A stretch of DNA of 64,000 nucleotides from Streptomyces sp. HUAS YS2 (GCF_033343995.1 NZ_CP137573.1:5365001-5429000); one strand, 5' to 3'; counted from the first letter of the stretch, positions 1 to 10,819 are shown. Made by a program: numbers and translations. The notes: a model not told the origin generated them from the letters alone.

Positions 1-1
1 G

Positions 2-892
2 GTCTTCCTGGTCAACGTGCCCATCGGGCTCGTGCTGCTGGTGCTCGGGGTGCGCGTGCTGCCCCGCGACGAGCGTGCCGACGCCGGCCGGGCCCGCCCG
101 CTCGACCTGCCCGGCCTGGTCCTGCTCGCCGTCTCCGTCTCGCTGTTGACCGTCCCGCTGGTCCTGGGGCAGGAGCAGGACTGGCCCCTGTGGTCCTGGC
201 TCTCCCTCGCCGCCTCCGTGGCCGTCTTCGCGGTGTTCTTCGCCCACGAGTCCCGGCTCGCGGGCCGGGGCGGCGCCCCTCTGGTCGCCCCGCGGGTGCT
301 GCGCAGCCCGGGGATGGGGCGGGCGGTGCTGCGGATCGCCGTGGCGATGGCCGTCAACGCGGGCTTTCTGTTCACCCTCACCCTGCACGTCCAGGGCGGG
401 CTCGGGTTCAGCGCCCTGCGCGCCGGGCTGACGTTCGCGCCGACCGCGGTCGTGTTCGGCGCGGTCGGGCTCACGTGGCGGCGCTGGCCGGCCTCCTGGC
501 AGCGGTTCCTGGTCCCGGGCGGCTTCGCGCTCACAGCGGCCGGAACGCTCGCCGTGGGGTGGGTGCTGGGCGACGGTTCGACCGGTGGGGCGGGGCTGTA
601 CGTGGCCTTTGCCGCCGTCGGCGCGGGCCTCTCGCTGGCCTTCAGCCCCGCGCTGACCGGCGCACTCGCCACCGTACGGCCCGAGGACGCGGCCGACGCC
701 AGCGGTCTGCTGGCCACCGTGACCCAGCTCGGACAGCTGGTAGGCGTCGCGACGTTCGGCACGCTCTTCCTGAACCGGCTGGACGCGCCGGGTCCGCACG
801 CCTCCGCCGACGCGCTGTGGATCTGCGCCCTCGCGCTCTGCTTCGCGTCGATCTTGGGCGCGATCGGTGGTCTGGTCCGCCGACGCCGCTGA
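2..892 (+). CDS. MFS transporter, DHA2-like (C-terminal part, 5' end outside window)
   Basis: The reading frame is open from the first codon of the window, so the gene starts upstream; about 296 residues are visible. The first residues read VFLVNVPIG, a motif typical of the sixth-seventh transmembrane segment border of DHA2/EmrB-QacA drug:H+ antiporters. After it come several hydrophobic segments separated by short charged loops, and the protein ends in an Arg-rich cytoplasmic tail. In this family the protein sits in the plasma membrane and exports small molecules using the proton gradient. The substrate cannot be told from sequence. Family is confident; exporter rather than importer is inferred from the family. 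Confidence 0.85.
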   Translation, partial: VFLVNVPIGLVLLVLGVRVLPRDERADAGRARPLDLPGLVLLAVSVSLLTVPLVLGQEQDWPLWSWLSLAASVAVFAVFFAHESRLAGRGGAPLVAPRVLRSPGMGRAVLRIAVAMAVNAGFLFTLTLHVQGGLGFSALRAGLTFAPTAVVFGAVGLTWRRWPASWQRFLVPGGFALTAAGTLAVGWVLGDGSTGGAGLYVAFAAVGAGLSLAFSPALTGALATVRPEDAADASGLLATVTQLGQLVGVATFGTLFLNRLDAPGPHASADALWICALALCFASILGAIGGLVRRRR

Positions 893-963
893 CCCCCTTG
901 CGGGGCCATGGCAGAATCGGACCGCCGGAGGGGGACGACGGTCCGGGCGGGAGGGAATGTGCG

Positions 964-1140
964 ATGGCCGCGAGCAGTTCCGGGCAGACGGATGATCTGC
1001 TCGCCGCGGCGGAGTACCGTGCGGAGACCCGCGCTCCCCTCCACTGTCCGTCGTGCGGGTCGTCCCATGTCGCCCAGGTTCTCGGCGACAACGGCGGAGT
1101 GTCCTACGTGTGCACGGCCTGCGGCCACAGCTGGAGCTGA
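964..1140 (+). CDS. small zinc-ribbon protein (58 aa)
   Basis: A 58-residue protein starting at ATG 964, preceded by a GGGAGG-like site. The N-terminal half is polar (GQTDDLLAAAEYRAE). The C-terminal half carries two CxxC pairs, CPSC and CTAC, about 20 residues apart, the layout of a single zinc ribbon. It ends four bases before the next small CxxC protein, so the two are probably co-transcribed. No catalytic domain fits in this length; it may bind nucleic acid or another protein. The function is unknown to me. It is a likely real gene because of the RBS, the frame-specific Cys pattern and the tight coupling. Confidence 0.7.
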   Translation: MAASSSGQTDDLLAAAEYRAETRAPLHCPSCGSSHVAQVLGDNGGVSYVCTACGHSWS

Positions 1141-1143
1141 GTG

Positions 1144-1377
1144 ATGGGTGCCCACAGGCGGAAGTGCGACTGGTGCGGCAGCGGTACGCCCATCGTCAGG
1201 GACATGGACCCGGTCAACCCCGAGTACCAGTACTGGTGCGAGGAGTGCGCGCGGGCGCTGATCATAAAGGGCGACCCCATCGAGACCTACCGGGAACTCG
1301 AGGGGGAGCCGATCTACGGGCGGCTGCTCGACGAGCACTGCACGCTCAAGCGGTTCTACTCCTTCGCCACCGCGTGA
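1144..1377 (+). CDS. small CxxC zinc-binding-type protein (77 aa)
   Basis: This begins just after the preceding stop; ATG 1144 is chosen, with GTG 1141 directly before it as an alternative. It holds CDWC near residue 8 and CEEC near residue 33, which could form one zinc site, then a charged C-terminus. It partners the small zinc-ribbon gene upstream and probably shares its transcript. Its last 32 bases overlap the 3' end of the convergent glycosyltransferase gene. I recognise no named family; a nucleic-acid-binding or regulatory role is only a guess. Confidence 0.65.
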   Translation: MGAHRRKCDWCGSGTPIVRDMDPVNPEYQYWCEECARALIIKGDPIETYRELEGEPIYGRLLDEHCTLKRFYSFATA

Positions 1378-2557
1378 GCGCGTATCCCGCGAGCAGTCCC
1401 GTCGCCACCAGCGGGTAGACCCCGGACAGCAGCATCTGCCCGGCGTTCTGGTCCAGTTCGGGACGGCCCGGGTCGTGCGGCACCCACCACAGGGCGAACG
1501 ACGCGAAGGCCAGCGCCACCACGGCCACCGGCCAGACCGCGCCGACCCGGTCCGCGAGCAGGATCAGCAGCGGCACGCACCACACCCAGTGGTGCGACCA
1601 CGAGATCGGACTGATCATGAGGGCGGTCAGCGCGCACACCACCACCGCGAGCGCCTTGTCACCGCGCAGCGCCGCCCGCACCGCGAGGGTCATCGCCACC
1701 ACCCCGAGGAACGCGGCGGACACCGCCCACCACATGCCCGGGTCGTCGGTGTGCATCAGCCGGGCCAGCACCCCGCGCAGCGACTGGTTCGCGGTCTCCT
1801 CCGCGAAGCCCACGCGCCCGGTCTCGAACAGCGTCTCGGTCCAGAACCGCTTCGAGTCGTGCGGCAGGATCAGGGCGCTGACCAGCGTCGTCCCGAGGAA
1901 CACCGCCGTGGCCGTCGCCGCCTGGCGCAGCCAGTGGTTCCAGCCCGCCTCCCGCAGCCGGAACAGGCCCACCGCGAGCAGCAGCACCGCGAACAGCCCC
2001 GGGGTGAGTTTCACCGCGGCGGCCAGACCGATGCCCACGCCGGCCCACCGGTTCCCCTCGCGCCGGGTCAGGTCCCAGAGCACCGCGACCGCGATGAGCA
2101 GGTTGATCTGCCCGTACCGCAGCGTCGTCCACACCGGCTCGCACCACACGAGGACGGCGGCCGCCCAGAACGTCGCCTTCCACTGCGCGGTCCGGGACCG
2201 GCCGGGCGTCACCAGCCGCAGCGACATATGGACCAGTGCCACCAGGAGCAGCAGGTTCCCGGCCGTGGCCAGGGTGCGCATCTCCGGGACGCCGACGAGT
2301 GTCAGCGGGGTGAACAGCAGACCCGCGAAGGGCGGGTACGTCATGGCGAGGTTCGCCGAGGTGGCGCGCATCGCGTACAGGTCCCCGCCGGCCCGTACCG
2401 TCTCGCCCTCGGCCCGGTAGACCATCAGGTCGAGCATCGACACATGGGCGGCGCGCTGCGCGGCCCAGAAGGCTATGAGCGAGAACAGGCAGGCCGTCGC
2501 GGCGGTGGCCAGGGGCCAGCGCCGGACGCGGGATGCGGCGATCACGGTCACGGTCAC
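1346..2557 (-). CDS. glycosyltransferase 87 (DUF2029)-type membrane mannosyltransferase
   Basis: A 403-residue polytopic membrane protein with about ten hydrophobic segments. Early in the chain it has an acidic DLMVYRAEG loop and then TYPPFAGLLFTPL, both characteristic of GT87/DUF2029 proteins, the family of actinobacterial alpha-1,2-mannosyltransferases using polyprenyl-phosphate-mannose. The long extracytoplasmic-type loop near residues 60-90 would carry the acceptor site. The start is GTG (gtgaccgtgaccgtg); another GTG lies two codons downstream. The gene stands alone and convergent to the CxxC genes. The acceptor is unknown; a role in envelope glycolipid or protein mannosylation is inferred from the family. 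Confidence 0.8.
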   Translation of the reverse strand: MTVTVIAASRVRRWPLATAATACLFSLIAFWAAQRAAHVSMLDLMVYRAEGETVRAGGDLYAMRATSANLAMTYPPFAGLLFTPLTLVGVPEMRTLATAGNLLLLVALVHMSLRLVTPGRSRTAQWKATFWAAAVLVWCEPVWTTLRYGQINLLIAVAVLWDLTRREGNRWAGVGIGLAAAVKLTPGLFAVLLLAVGLFRLREAGWNHWLRQAATATAVFLGTTLVSALILPHDSKRFWTETLFETGRVGFAEETANQSLRGVLARLMHTDDPGMWWAVSAAFLGVVAMTLAVRAALRGDKALAVVVCALTALMISPISWSHHWVWCVPLLILLADRVGAVWPVAVVALAFASFALWWVPHDPGRPELDQNAGQMLLSGVYPLVATGLLAGYALTRWRRSRTA

Positions 2558-2603
2558 AGAGGGCGACCCTACCGGCCGCCGTCCGGACCTCCGGGAAACC
2601 GAT

Positions 2604-2633
2604 TTGGTGATCCCACGGGGAGCCGGTTAATGT
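2604..2633 (+). promoter_or_regulatory. candidate promoter of tRNA-Ala
   Basis: TTGGTG (2604-2609) and TAATGT (2628-2633) are separated by 18 bases and lie 46 bases before the tRNA, a spacing suited to a vegetative sigma-70-type promoter in Streptomyces. The assignment is by eye only. Confidence 0.45.
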
Positions 2634-2678
2634 TCTGTCTGTCGCCGCGAGGGAAACCAAGACGGAGACGCAGAGCAA

Positions 2679-2751
2679 GGGGCTATAGCTCAGTTGGTAG
2701 AGCGCCTGCATGGCATGCAGGAGGTCAGGAGTTCAATTCTCCTTAGCTCCA
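2679..2751 (+). tRNA. tRNA-Ala (anticodon GGC)
   Basis: A full cloverleaf is readable. The acceptor stem pairs GGGGCTA with TAGCTCC, including the G3:U70 wobble that is the alanine identity element. The D loop is AGCTCAGTTGGTAGAGC. The anticodon stem is CCTGC/GCAGG with loop ATGGCAT, giving anticodon GGC. The T loop is GTTCAATTC. The discriminator is A and no CCA is encoded, as is common in Streptomyces. The anticodon reads GCC and GCT, GCC being the dominant alanine codon here. Confidence 0.97.
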
Positions 2752-2756
2752 CAGAA

Positions 2757-2795
2757 GAAGAAGCGGGTCATCCGGATCGGATGGCCCGCTTCTTC
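2757..2795 (+). terminator. intrinsic terminator after tRNA-Ala
   Basis: An 18-bp stem (2757-2774 with 2778-2795) pairs completely apart from one U-G wobble around a 3-nt loop. It starts 6 bases after the tRNA. It may also serve the convergent NuoF-like gene ending at 2829. Confidence 0.85.
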
Positions 2796-2828
2796 GTGTG
2801 TCACGTCACACCTCGGGCTGCGGAGGGG

Positions 2829-4403
2829 TCAACCCCGGCCGCTGCCCAGCGCCTTGCGGTTCGACGCCGGCAGCACGGGCCGCTCCTGCGGGGCCTGCTC
2901 CACCCGGAGCGCCAGCGCGGGACAGCGGCGCACCGCGCGCTGCGCCCGCCCGCGCAGATGCACCGGCACCGAGGCGTCGGCGAGCGCCGGGTAGCCGTCC
3001 GGGCCCAGCCGGATCAGCTCGGGCACGATGTCCGCGCACAGCCCGTGGCCCTGGCAGAGCGTCCAGTCCACCGCCAGCTTCTCGCCGCTCGGGATCGACT
3101 CCTCCGCATCCTGGTAGCCGGGCGCGGGCAGCGGCAGCACCCCGATCGTGGGACGGCCGCAGCCGCCGTCCAGGACATGCGCGGCAAGATCGTCCGTGAA
3201 CGCGGACAGGGTCGACGCGAAGAACCGGGCCGAGCCGTCGGGGTGCTTGCACGCGCCACGGCCCTTCACGGCCTGGGTGACCTCGCGCAGCGCCTCCAGG
3301 GCCGCCGGTCCGCCGCCGTTCAGCACGTCCGACAGTCCGCCGGCCGCCGCCGGCAGGCCGAGCCGGCAGGGGCCGCACTGGCCCGCCGTCTCGGCGGCCA
3401 GCCAGTTCGCCACCCGCAGCGACTCGCCCAGCGGGCAGGTCTCCGGGCCGATCGGCAGGATCGCGCCCGCGCCCAGCGCGCCGCCGACGGCCGCCAGGGA
3501 CTCCCGCGACACCACGGCGTTGTGCACGGCCACGGAGTCGATCCAGTTGCCGTGGTACCCGCCGGTGAGCACGCCCTGCGGCAGCGGCGGGGCGCCCGCG
3601 AGCTGGAGCACGTACCGCAGCGGTACGCCGGTGGGCACCTCGACCACCATCGGGCGGGCGACGGCCCCCGAGATCGTCAGCAGGACCGTCCCGGGCTCGG
3701 TGTCGAGGCCGGTGCTGCCGTAGCGGCGCGGGCCGACCCGGGCGGCGACGGCGAGCTGCGCGAAGGTCTCCGCGTTGGACAGCAGCGTCGGAGCGCCGCC
3801 GACGCCCGACTCGGCGGCCCGCTCGCGGCGCCCCGCCGGCAGCGCCGGGCCGCCGCCCGCCGCGCGGATCACCGCCGACGCCTCGCCGGACACCATCCGC
3901 TCCGGGGTGCGCACCACGCGGGCGCGCAGCGGCTGGCCGCGCCGGTCGGACAACCCGCGCTCGGCGAGGGCGGCCCGGACCGAGATCTCCGTCGAGTTGC
4001 GGGTGACGGCCACGATCAGTGTGCGCGCGCCGAGCGCCTCGGCGGCGAGCAGGGCGCCGTCCAGGATGAGGTGCGGGGCGCGGTTGAGCATGACGGTGTC
4101 CTTGCGGCAGGCGGGCTCGCCCTCACTGCCGTTGATCACCACGACCGGCCGGACACCGCGCCGGATCGCGGCCTGCGCCACGGACCGCAGTTTGCGGCCG
4201 AACGGGAAGCCCGCGCCGCCGCGGCCGCGCAGGGATATGTCGTCCGCGAGCTGGGCGAGCCGCTCGCCGTTCATCGGTTCGAGCGGGCCGTGCACCTTCA
4301 GGTGCATGGCCAGGTCGAGCCGCTCCACCAGGTCGAAGCCCTGGGTGAGCTGGGGAAGGCCGACGACACGGACTTCGGGGACGTCGGGGAGCGGGGCGTT
4401 CAC
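2829..4403 (-). CDS. NuoF-like flavoprotein fused to a C-terminal ferredoxin domain
   Basis: A 524-residue protein. Residues about 40-330 resemble the FMN/NADH-binding core of NuoF (complex I 51-kDa subunit), with RGRGGAGFPFGRK at 59-71 and NGSEGEPACRKD at 91-102. An SLBB-like segment follows, then a C-terminal iron-sulfur helix region with GQCGPCR and a later GACKH. The final 90 residues form a small ferredoxin with CQGHGLC and RRCPALAL, the three-Cys pattern of actinobacterial 3Fe-4S ferredoxins. The start is GTG 4403, overlapping the stop of the upstream membrane cytochrome by 4 bases, so translation is coupled. It probably transfers electrons between NAD(P)H, flavin and clusters to or from that cytochrome. 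The usual CxxCxxC of NuoF is reduced to one CxxC. Confidence 0.85.
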   Translation of the reverse strand: MNAPLPDVPEVRVVGLPQLTQGFDLVERLDLAMHLKVHGPLEPMNGERLAQLADDISLRGRGGAGFPFGRKLRSVAQAAIRRGVRPVVVINGSEGEPACRKDTVMLNRAPHLILDGALLAAEALGARTLIVAVTRNSTEISVRAALAERGLSDRRGQPLRARVVRTPERMVSGEASAVIRAAGGGPALPAGRRERAAESGVGGAPTLLSNAETFAQLAVAARVGPRRYGSTGLDTEPGTVLLTISGAVARPMVVEVPTGVPLRYVLQLAGAPPLPQGVLTGGYHGNWIDSVAVHNAVVSRESLAAVGGALGAGAILPIGPETCPLGESLRVANWLAAETAGQCGPCRLGLPAAAGGLSDVLNGGGPAALEALREVTQAVKGRGACKHPDGSARFFASTLSAFTDDLAAHVLDGGCGRPTIGVLPLPAPGYQDAEESIPSGEKLAVDWTLCQGHGLCADIVPELIRLGPDGYPALADASVPVHLRGRAQRAVRRCPALALRVEQAPQERPVLPASNRKALGSGRG

Positions 4404-5614
4404 GGGCGGTCTCCTGCGGGTGCGGTCCAGGGCTCGCCCGGGGCGGGGCGGCCGAGCGGGCCGGGCACGGGTTCGGCGGGGTTGGCGTAGGCCGGCGGCG
4501 GGGGAGAGGGGGCGGGCCAGTGGCCGGGTCGGGGCGCGGGGTCGGGGACGATCGGCAGCTCCTCGGTCATGGGCACGCGCTCGGCGAGCGGGAGGTCCGA
4601 CACGGCCCGGTACGCGGCGGAGAAGCCGCCGGTCGGAGCGGGCGAGGGAGCGGCGGCCGGGGCGGACGCGGTCAGCCGGGGACGGGTCCGGACCGTCGTG
4701 GTGTCGAGCGAGGCCGGGCGGGCCCCCTGCTCCCGGCGGACCTCACTTGTGTACGGGGTCGCGTACGGGGGTGTGTACGAGGCCGCGTACGGCTCCGGGG
4801 AGGCGTTTCCGTACCGCTCCGTGAAGGCCCGCAGAGGGCCCTGTGCGGCGCCCGAGCTGTACGGCTCGGGTTCGGCCTCCCGGCTCGCTTCGCGGGGCTC
4901 CTCGGGGCGCTCCTCGCGGAGCCCGGTCAGTGCCAGGAGGCGGTCGGCCAGCCGCTGCCGCGTCGGAGCGGGCAGCATGCGCAGGGCGACGGCGGTGGCG
5001 ACCCCGGCCAGGGACAGGCAGTACATGACCACCACCCAGGTCGCGGGGGCGCGTCCGGCGTACAGGCCGTGGACCAGCGCGCAGCACCAGGCCGGGTACG
5101 CCAGCATGTGCAGTGGCCGCCAGCGGGCGGCGATCCGGCCCCGGCCGGCCAGGGCGCTGCGCAGGGCCCCGGTCGAGGCGGCGACGATCATGAGCAGGCC
5201 GGCCAGCGAGCCGAAGCCGATCAGGCCCTCGGTGCCGGTGACACCGAGCCCGAAGGGGATGAACGCGCCGAGCGGCTCCACGTGTCCGAGGGAGACCTTG
5301 ACCGTGCCGTGCAGCAGCAGGAAGCCGAGCGAGGCGACCGCGGTCGCGCGGTGGATGCCCTGGGCCAGCAGCCGCTGCCGGGTTGTGAGCAGCAGCCGGT
5401 CGGTGGCTATCAGGCCCCAGGCCACGGACGCGGTGAGCGACACGAGGGAGAGCACGCCGGTGGTGAAGTCGAGCGCGGCGCGGAAGCCGTCTCCGCCGCC
5501 CACGGCGAGGAGCGGAATGACGACCAGCGCCGCGACCGAAACTCCGCCCTGAACCGGCCGGCTCATACCGGCTTTCGGCCCGGGCGATGAACGGATCTTG
5601 CGATGAGGGTTCAT
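4400..5614 (-). CDS. membrane cytochrome b / ferric-reductase-like transmembrane protein
   Basis: A 404-residue protein. Residues about 20-215 contain six hydrophobic helices with His residues placed as heme ligands in this fold: GIHRAT and FLLLHGT in one pair, RPLHML and ALVHGLY in the other. This matches the ferric reductase-like transmembrane/cytochrome b561 type. The last 170 residues are Pro/Tyr/Ala-rich and look disordered. ATG 5614 is chosen because GGAG lies 8 bases upstream; an in-frame ATG at 5674 has no such site. It is the first gene of a two-gene operon with the NuoF-like ferredoxin fusion, suggesting a membrane electron-transfer unit. The terminal electron acceptor is unknown. 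Confidence 0.8.
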   Translation of the reverse strand: MNPHRKIRSSPGPKAGMSRPVQGGVSVAALVVIPLLAVGGGDGFRAALDFTTGVLSLVSLTASVAWGLIATDRLLLTTRQRLLAQGIHRATAVASLGFLLLHGTVKVSLGHVEPLGAFIPFGLGVTGTEGLIGFGSLAGLLMIVAASTGALRSALAGRGRIAARWRPLHMLAYPAWCCALVHGLYAGRAPATWVVVMYCLSLAGVATAVALRMLPAPTRQRLADRLLALTGLREERPEEPREASREAEPEPYSSGAAQGPLRAFTERYGNASPEPYAASYTPPYATPYTSEVRREQGARPASLDTTTVRTRPRLTASAPAAAPSPAPTGGFSAAYRAVSDLPLAERVPMTEELPIVPDPAPRPGHWPAPSPPPPAYANPAEPVPGPLGRPAPGEPWTAPAGDRP

Positions 5615-5689
5615 GGGGGCGACTCCGAATGGTGCGGATAAGCGGTCCCGTTGCCGCATGCTAAGTCGCTCCATACCGACGGGTAGGTG

Positions 5690-5722
5690 GTTTGCGGGTT
5701 TACACCTGGCTATCGCGCAAAC
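5690..5722. repeat. 7-bp inverted repeat in the leuS/cytochrome b intergenic region
   Basis: GTTTGCG (5690-5696) and CGCAAAC (5716-5722) are inverted around 19 bases. They lie in the 240-bp divergent spacer between the cytochrome b gene and the leuS leader. This is a possible operator but short enough to be chance. I see no other gene in 5615-5854. Confidence 0.25.
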
Positions 5723-5854
5723 TGACTCTGGGGTTGCCCTGGATAGGGGCGATACGCGGAGTAACCCGGGCGGCCGGGACTCCCGGGCCGCCCTCTGCGG
5801 CCGCTGGGCGGAACAGCGGTGCGGCCCGATCGGGCCCTGCGGTACCCTGACGCC

Positions 5855-5893
5855 ATGCGTGCCGTACGCCTTCTGCTTAGCGAGCCGCGCTGA
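5855..5893 (+). CDS. leuS leader peptide (12 aa, leucine-rich)
   Basis: A short ORF, MRAVRLLLSEPR then TGA, with three consecutive leucine codons (CTT CTG CTT). It ends 44 bases before an intrinsic terminator and 130 bases before leuS. The CTT codons are rare in this genome, as expected for a codon whose slow reading senses charged tRNA-Leu. Its CTTCTGCTTAGC core is nearly identical to that of the leuA leader peptide at 49504. The likely role is ribosome-mediated attenuation of leuS. The peptide itself probably has no other function. Confidence 0.7.
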   Translation: MRAVRLLLSEPR

Positions 5894-5936
5894 TCAGTCC
5901 CGACGGATGAAAGATCCGGTCGGAATCGGCGCGGCG

Positions 5937-5962
5937 TCCCCTCCTGTGCGAGGGGATTTTTC
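5937..5962 (+). terminator. intrinsic terminator / attenuator in the leuS leader
   Basis: A 7-bp stem, TCCCCTC with GAGGGGA, around a 6-nt loop, followed immediately by TTTTTC. U-tract terminators are uncommon in Streptomyces, which makes this one stand out. It lies between the leader peptide and leuS, so it would stop transcription unless an alternative structure forms. A second hairpin (CCGACGGAT with ATCCGGTCGG, one bulge) lies just upstream at about 5900-5922. Confidence 0.75.
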
Positions 5963-6023
5963 ATTTCGTGGCAGTGCAGTTCGCGGGCAGTGGGCAGAGA
6001 CGATCGATGGAGCTTCAAGGATC

Positions 6024-8894
<2,871 letters not shown>

Positions 8895-8967
8895 CGGTCG
8901 TAGCACGACCCCGGCGCCCGCTCCCGGGCGGGCCCCGGGCGGCCCGGGCGGCACCGGGTTTTCCCCT

Positions 8968-9010
8968 ACGGGCAGGTTGGGGGTTCCGATGGAACCCTCG
9001 GCCTGCCCGT
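8968..9010 (+). terminator. hairpin downstream of leuS
   Basis: A 9-bp outer stem (8968-8976 with 9002-9010) encloses a second 7-bp stem (GGGTTCC with GGAACCC) and a 3-nt loop. There is no U-tract, as in many Streptomyces terminators. It lies 74 bases after the leuS stop and 48 bases before the next gene. Confidence 0.55.
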
Positions 9011-9057
9011 TCCGTTTACCGTGGAAGAACGACAACAGCAGCTGGAGGGCGAGGTCC

Positions 9058-9828
9058 ATGGCAACCGCGATCACGATCATGGCGTTGCTGCTCCTCGCCT
9101 TCGTGGCGCTGGGGGTGTACGCCACCGTGAGGGTCGCCAGGGCGGCCGCCCGCGGCGTCGACCGCACCATCGACCAGGCCAAGCGCACGGTCGAGGACAC
9201 GGCGCTGCGCGCCCGCAGCTACGGACAGGGCGGGGTGGCGGGCGAGCTGGCGCAGCTGCGGCTCTCGCTGCGCACGTCGATGCGTGCGACGCAGGCCGCG
9301 CTGGAGCACGGCGCGGTGGAGGACGCCTCGCTGCGCGAGTCCCTCGACCTGTTCAAGCGGCTGAGCACGCACGGGCGCGAGCTGGACGAGGACCTCAAGC
9401 GCCTGGAGCGCGAGCCCGACCGGGCCGGGGTGGCGGCGCAGCTGCCGGGCCTACGGGAGCGGACCGAGCAGATCACCAAGTCCGCCGAGTCGCTGCGCTG
9501 GGCGGCCCGGGACCGCGCCCGCAAGTTCGCGGACGACGACCTGGCCTCGCTGAGCGCCGAGATCGACATGGAGGCCGGCGCGCTGCGGCACTGGTCCGAC
9601 CCGGAACCGGAAGCCGAGCCGGTACCGGCATCGGGCACGGCTTCGTGGCCGAAGGCCGGTGCGGCGGCGCCGGAGGCCGAGCAGGGACAGACGTGGCCCG
9701 GCGAGGCGGAGCCCGCGGCCGAGCCCGGGGCGGACGAGCCGCAGCAGCCTCGCCAGCTCCCGGCGAGCGACCCGCGGCGCACGGCGTACCCGTGGGAGAA
9801 GTCGGCCCGCCCGGAGACCACGAACTGA
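9058..9828 (+). CDS. membrane-anchored coiled-coil protein, unknown function
   Basis: A 256-residue protein. Residues 5-23 form one hydrophobic helix (IMALLLLAFVALGVYATV). A long, charged, heptad-like helical region (about 25-180) follows, then an acidic Pro/Glu/Ala-rich tail. The topology suggests an N-terminal membrane anchor with the coil in the cytoplasm or at the inner membrane face. ATG 9058 follows GGAGGG. I do not recognise a named domain. A structural or scaffolding role is only inference. It sits alone between leuS and a degV gene. Confidence 0.75.
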   Translation: MATAITIMALLLLAFVALGVYATVRVARAAARGVDRTIDQAKRTVEDTALRARSYGQGGVAGELAQLRLSLRTSMRATQAALEHGAVEDASLRESLDLFKRLSTHGRELDEDLKRLEREPDRAGVAAQLPGLRERTEQITKSAESLRWAARDRARKFADDDLASLSAEIDMEAGALRHWSDPEPEAEPVPASGTASWPKAGAAAPEAEQGQTWPGEAEPAAEPGADEPQQPRQLPASDPRRTAYPWEKSARPETTN

Positions 9829-9927
9829 CCCTCGACGGCGGGCCGTTCCGGCCGGTGAGCCGGACGTGAGACGGACGTGAGCGGCGCTCGGGAGGGCGCT
9901 TCGGACGACGCGCGCGCGGACGGAGCG

Positions 9928-9954
9928 GGGGCCGGGCTGCCGTGGGGCGGCCCC
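9928..9954 (+). terminator. weak hairpin upstream of degV
   Basis: GGGGCC (9928-9933) pairs with GGCCCC (9949-9954), extended by one further pair, in the 145-bp gap before the DegV gene. It could end the upstream transcript; there is no U-tract. Confidence 0.3.
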
Positions 9955-9973
9955 GGCGGGTAACCTCCCGCTC

Positions 9974-10819
9974 ATGTCCCGGCATGTCGCGATCGTCACC
10001 GATTCCACGGCCTACCTGCCACCCCAGGCGATGGAGCGGCACGGCATCACAGCGGTCCCCCTGACCGTCGTCATCGGCGACCAGGCCCTCGAGGAGGGCA
10101 CCGAGGTCTCGGCCCGCGTGCTCACCCAGGCGCTGCAGAAGCGGAAGCCGGTGACCACCTCGCGGCCGAGCCCCGAGGACTTCGCCGGTGCCTACCGGGC
10201 GGCGGCCGAGGCCGGCGCCACGGGGATCGTCTCGCTGCACCTGTCCGCGGAGGTCTCCGGCACGTACGACGCCGCGGTGCTCGCGGCGAAGGACGCGCCC
10301 GTGCCGGTCCGCGTGCTCGACACCGGGATGATGGGCATGGCGCTCGGGTTCTGCGCTCTGGCCGCGGCCGAGGTCGCGGAGGCGGGCGGCACGCTCGACG
10401 AGGCGGTGGCGGCGGCGGAGAAGCGGGCCGCCGGGACGTCCGCGTTCTTCTACGTCGACACCCTGGACTACCTGCGCCGGGGCGGCCGGATCGGGGCCGC
10501 GCAGGCGCTGCTCGGGTCGGCGCTCGCGGTGAAGCCGCTGCTCGAACTGGACGGCGGGCGCATCGAGCTGAGGGAGAAGGTGCGCACCGCGTCGAAGGCG
10601 ATCGCGCGCCTGGAGGAGATCGCGGTCGAGCGCGCGGGCGGCAGCCCGGTGGACATCGCCGTGCACCATCTCGCCGCGCCCGAGCGGGCCGCCGCCTTGG
10701 CCGAGCGGCTGCGGGACCGGGTGCCCGGGGTGGCGGAACTACACGTCAGCGAGGTGGGCGCGGTCATCGGCGCGCACACCGGGCCGGGCCTGCTCGCGGT
10801 GGTCGTCTCGCCGCGCTAG
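9974..10819 (+). CDS. DegV family fatty-acid-binding protein
   Basis: A 281-residue two-domain DegV protein. The N-terminus VAIVTDSTAYLP and the TTSRPSP loop at residues 61-67 are family signatures, and a Ser-containing LSAEVSGTYD segment completes the lipid carboxylate site. DegV/FakB proteins bind fatty acids in the cytoplasm; in Firmicutes FakB presents them to the kinase FakA. No kinase partner lies next to it here. ATG 9974 is preceded by a weak site. The gene is followed closely by comEA but the gap holds no obvious terminator. Confidence 0.9.
   Translation: MSRHVAIVTDSTAYLPPQAMERHGITAVPLTVVIGDQALEEGTEVSARVLTQALQKRKPVTTSRPSPEDFAGAYRAAAEAGATGIVSLHLSAEVSGTYDAAVLAAKDAPVPVRVLDTGMMGMALGFCALAAAEVAEAGGTLDEAVAAAEKRAAGTSAFFYVDTLDYLRRGGRIGAAQALLGSALAVKPLLELDGGRIELREKVRTASKAIARLEEIAVERAGGSPVDIAVHHLAAPERAAALAERLRDRVPGVAELHVSEVGAVIGAHTGPGLLAVVVSPR

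Noticed and set aside
5834..5860. Minus-strand sequence resembling a T-box (AGGGTACCGCAGG) near leuS
   Set aside because: It is on the wrong strand for leuS, is incomplete, and the plus strand has a leader peptide and terminator instead.
8910..8955. Repeated CCCGGGCGG-type units after leuS, considered as a repeat array
   Set aside because: Short imperfect GC-rich repeats without regular spacers; simple low complexity, not a CRISPR or mobile element.
9866..9892. Adjacent CGGACGTGAG units before the degV gene
   Set aside because: Only two short copies without promoter context; likely chance in GC-rich sequence.
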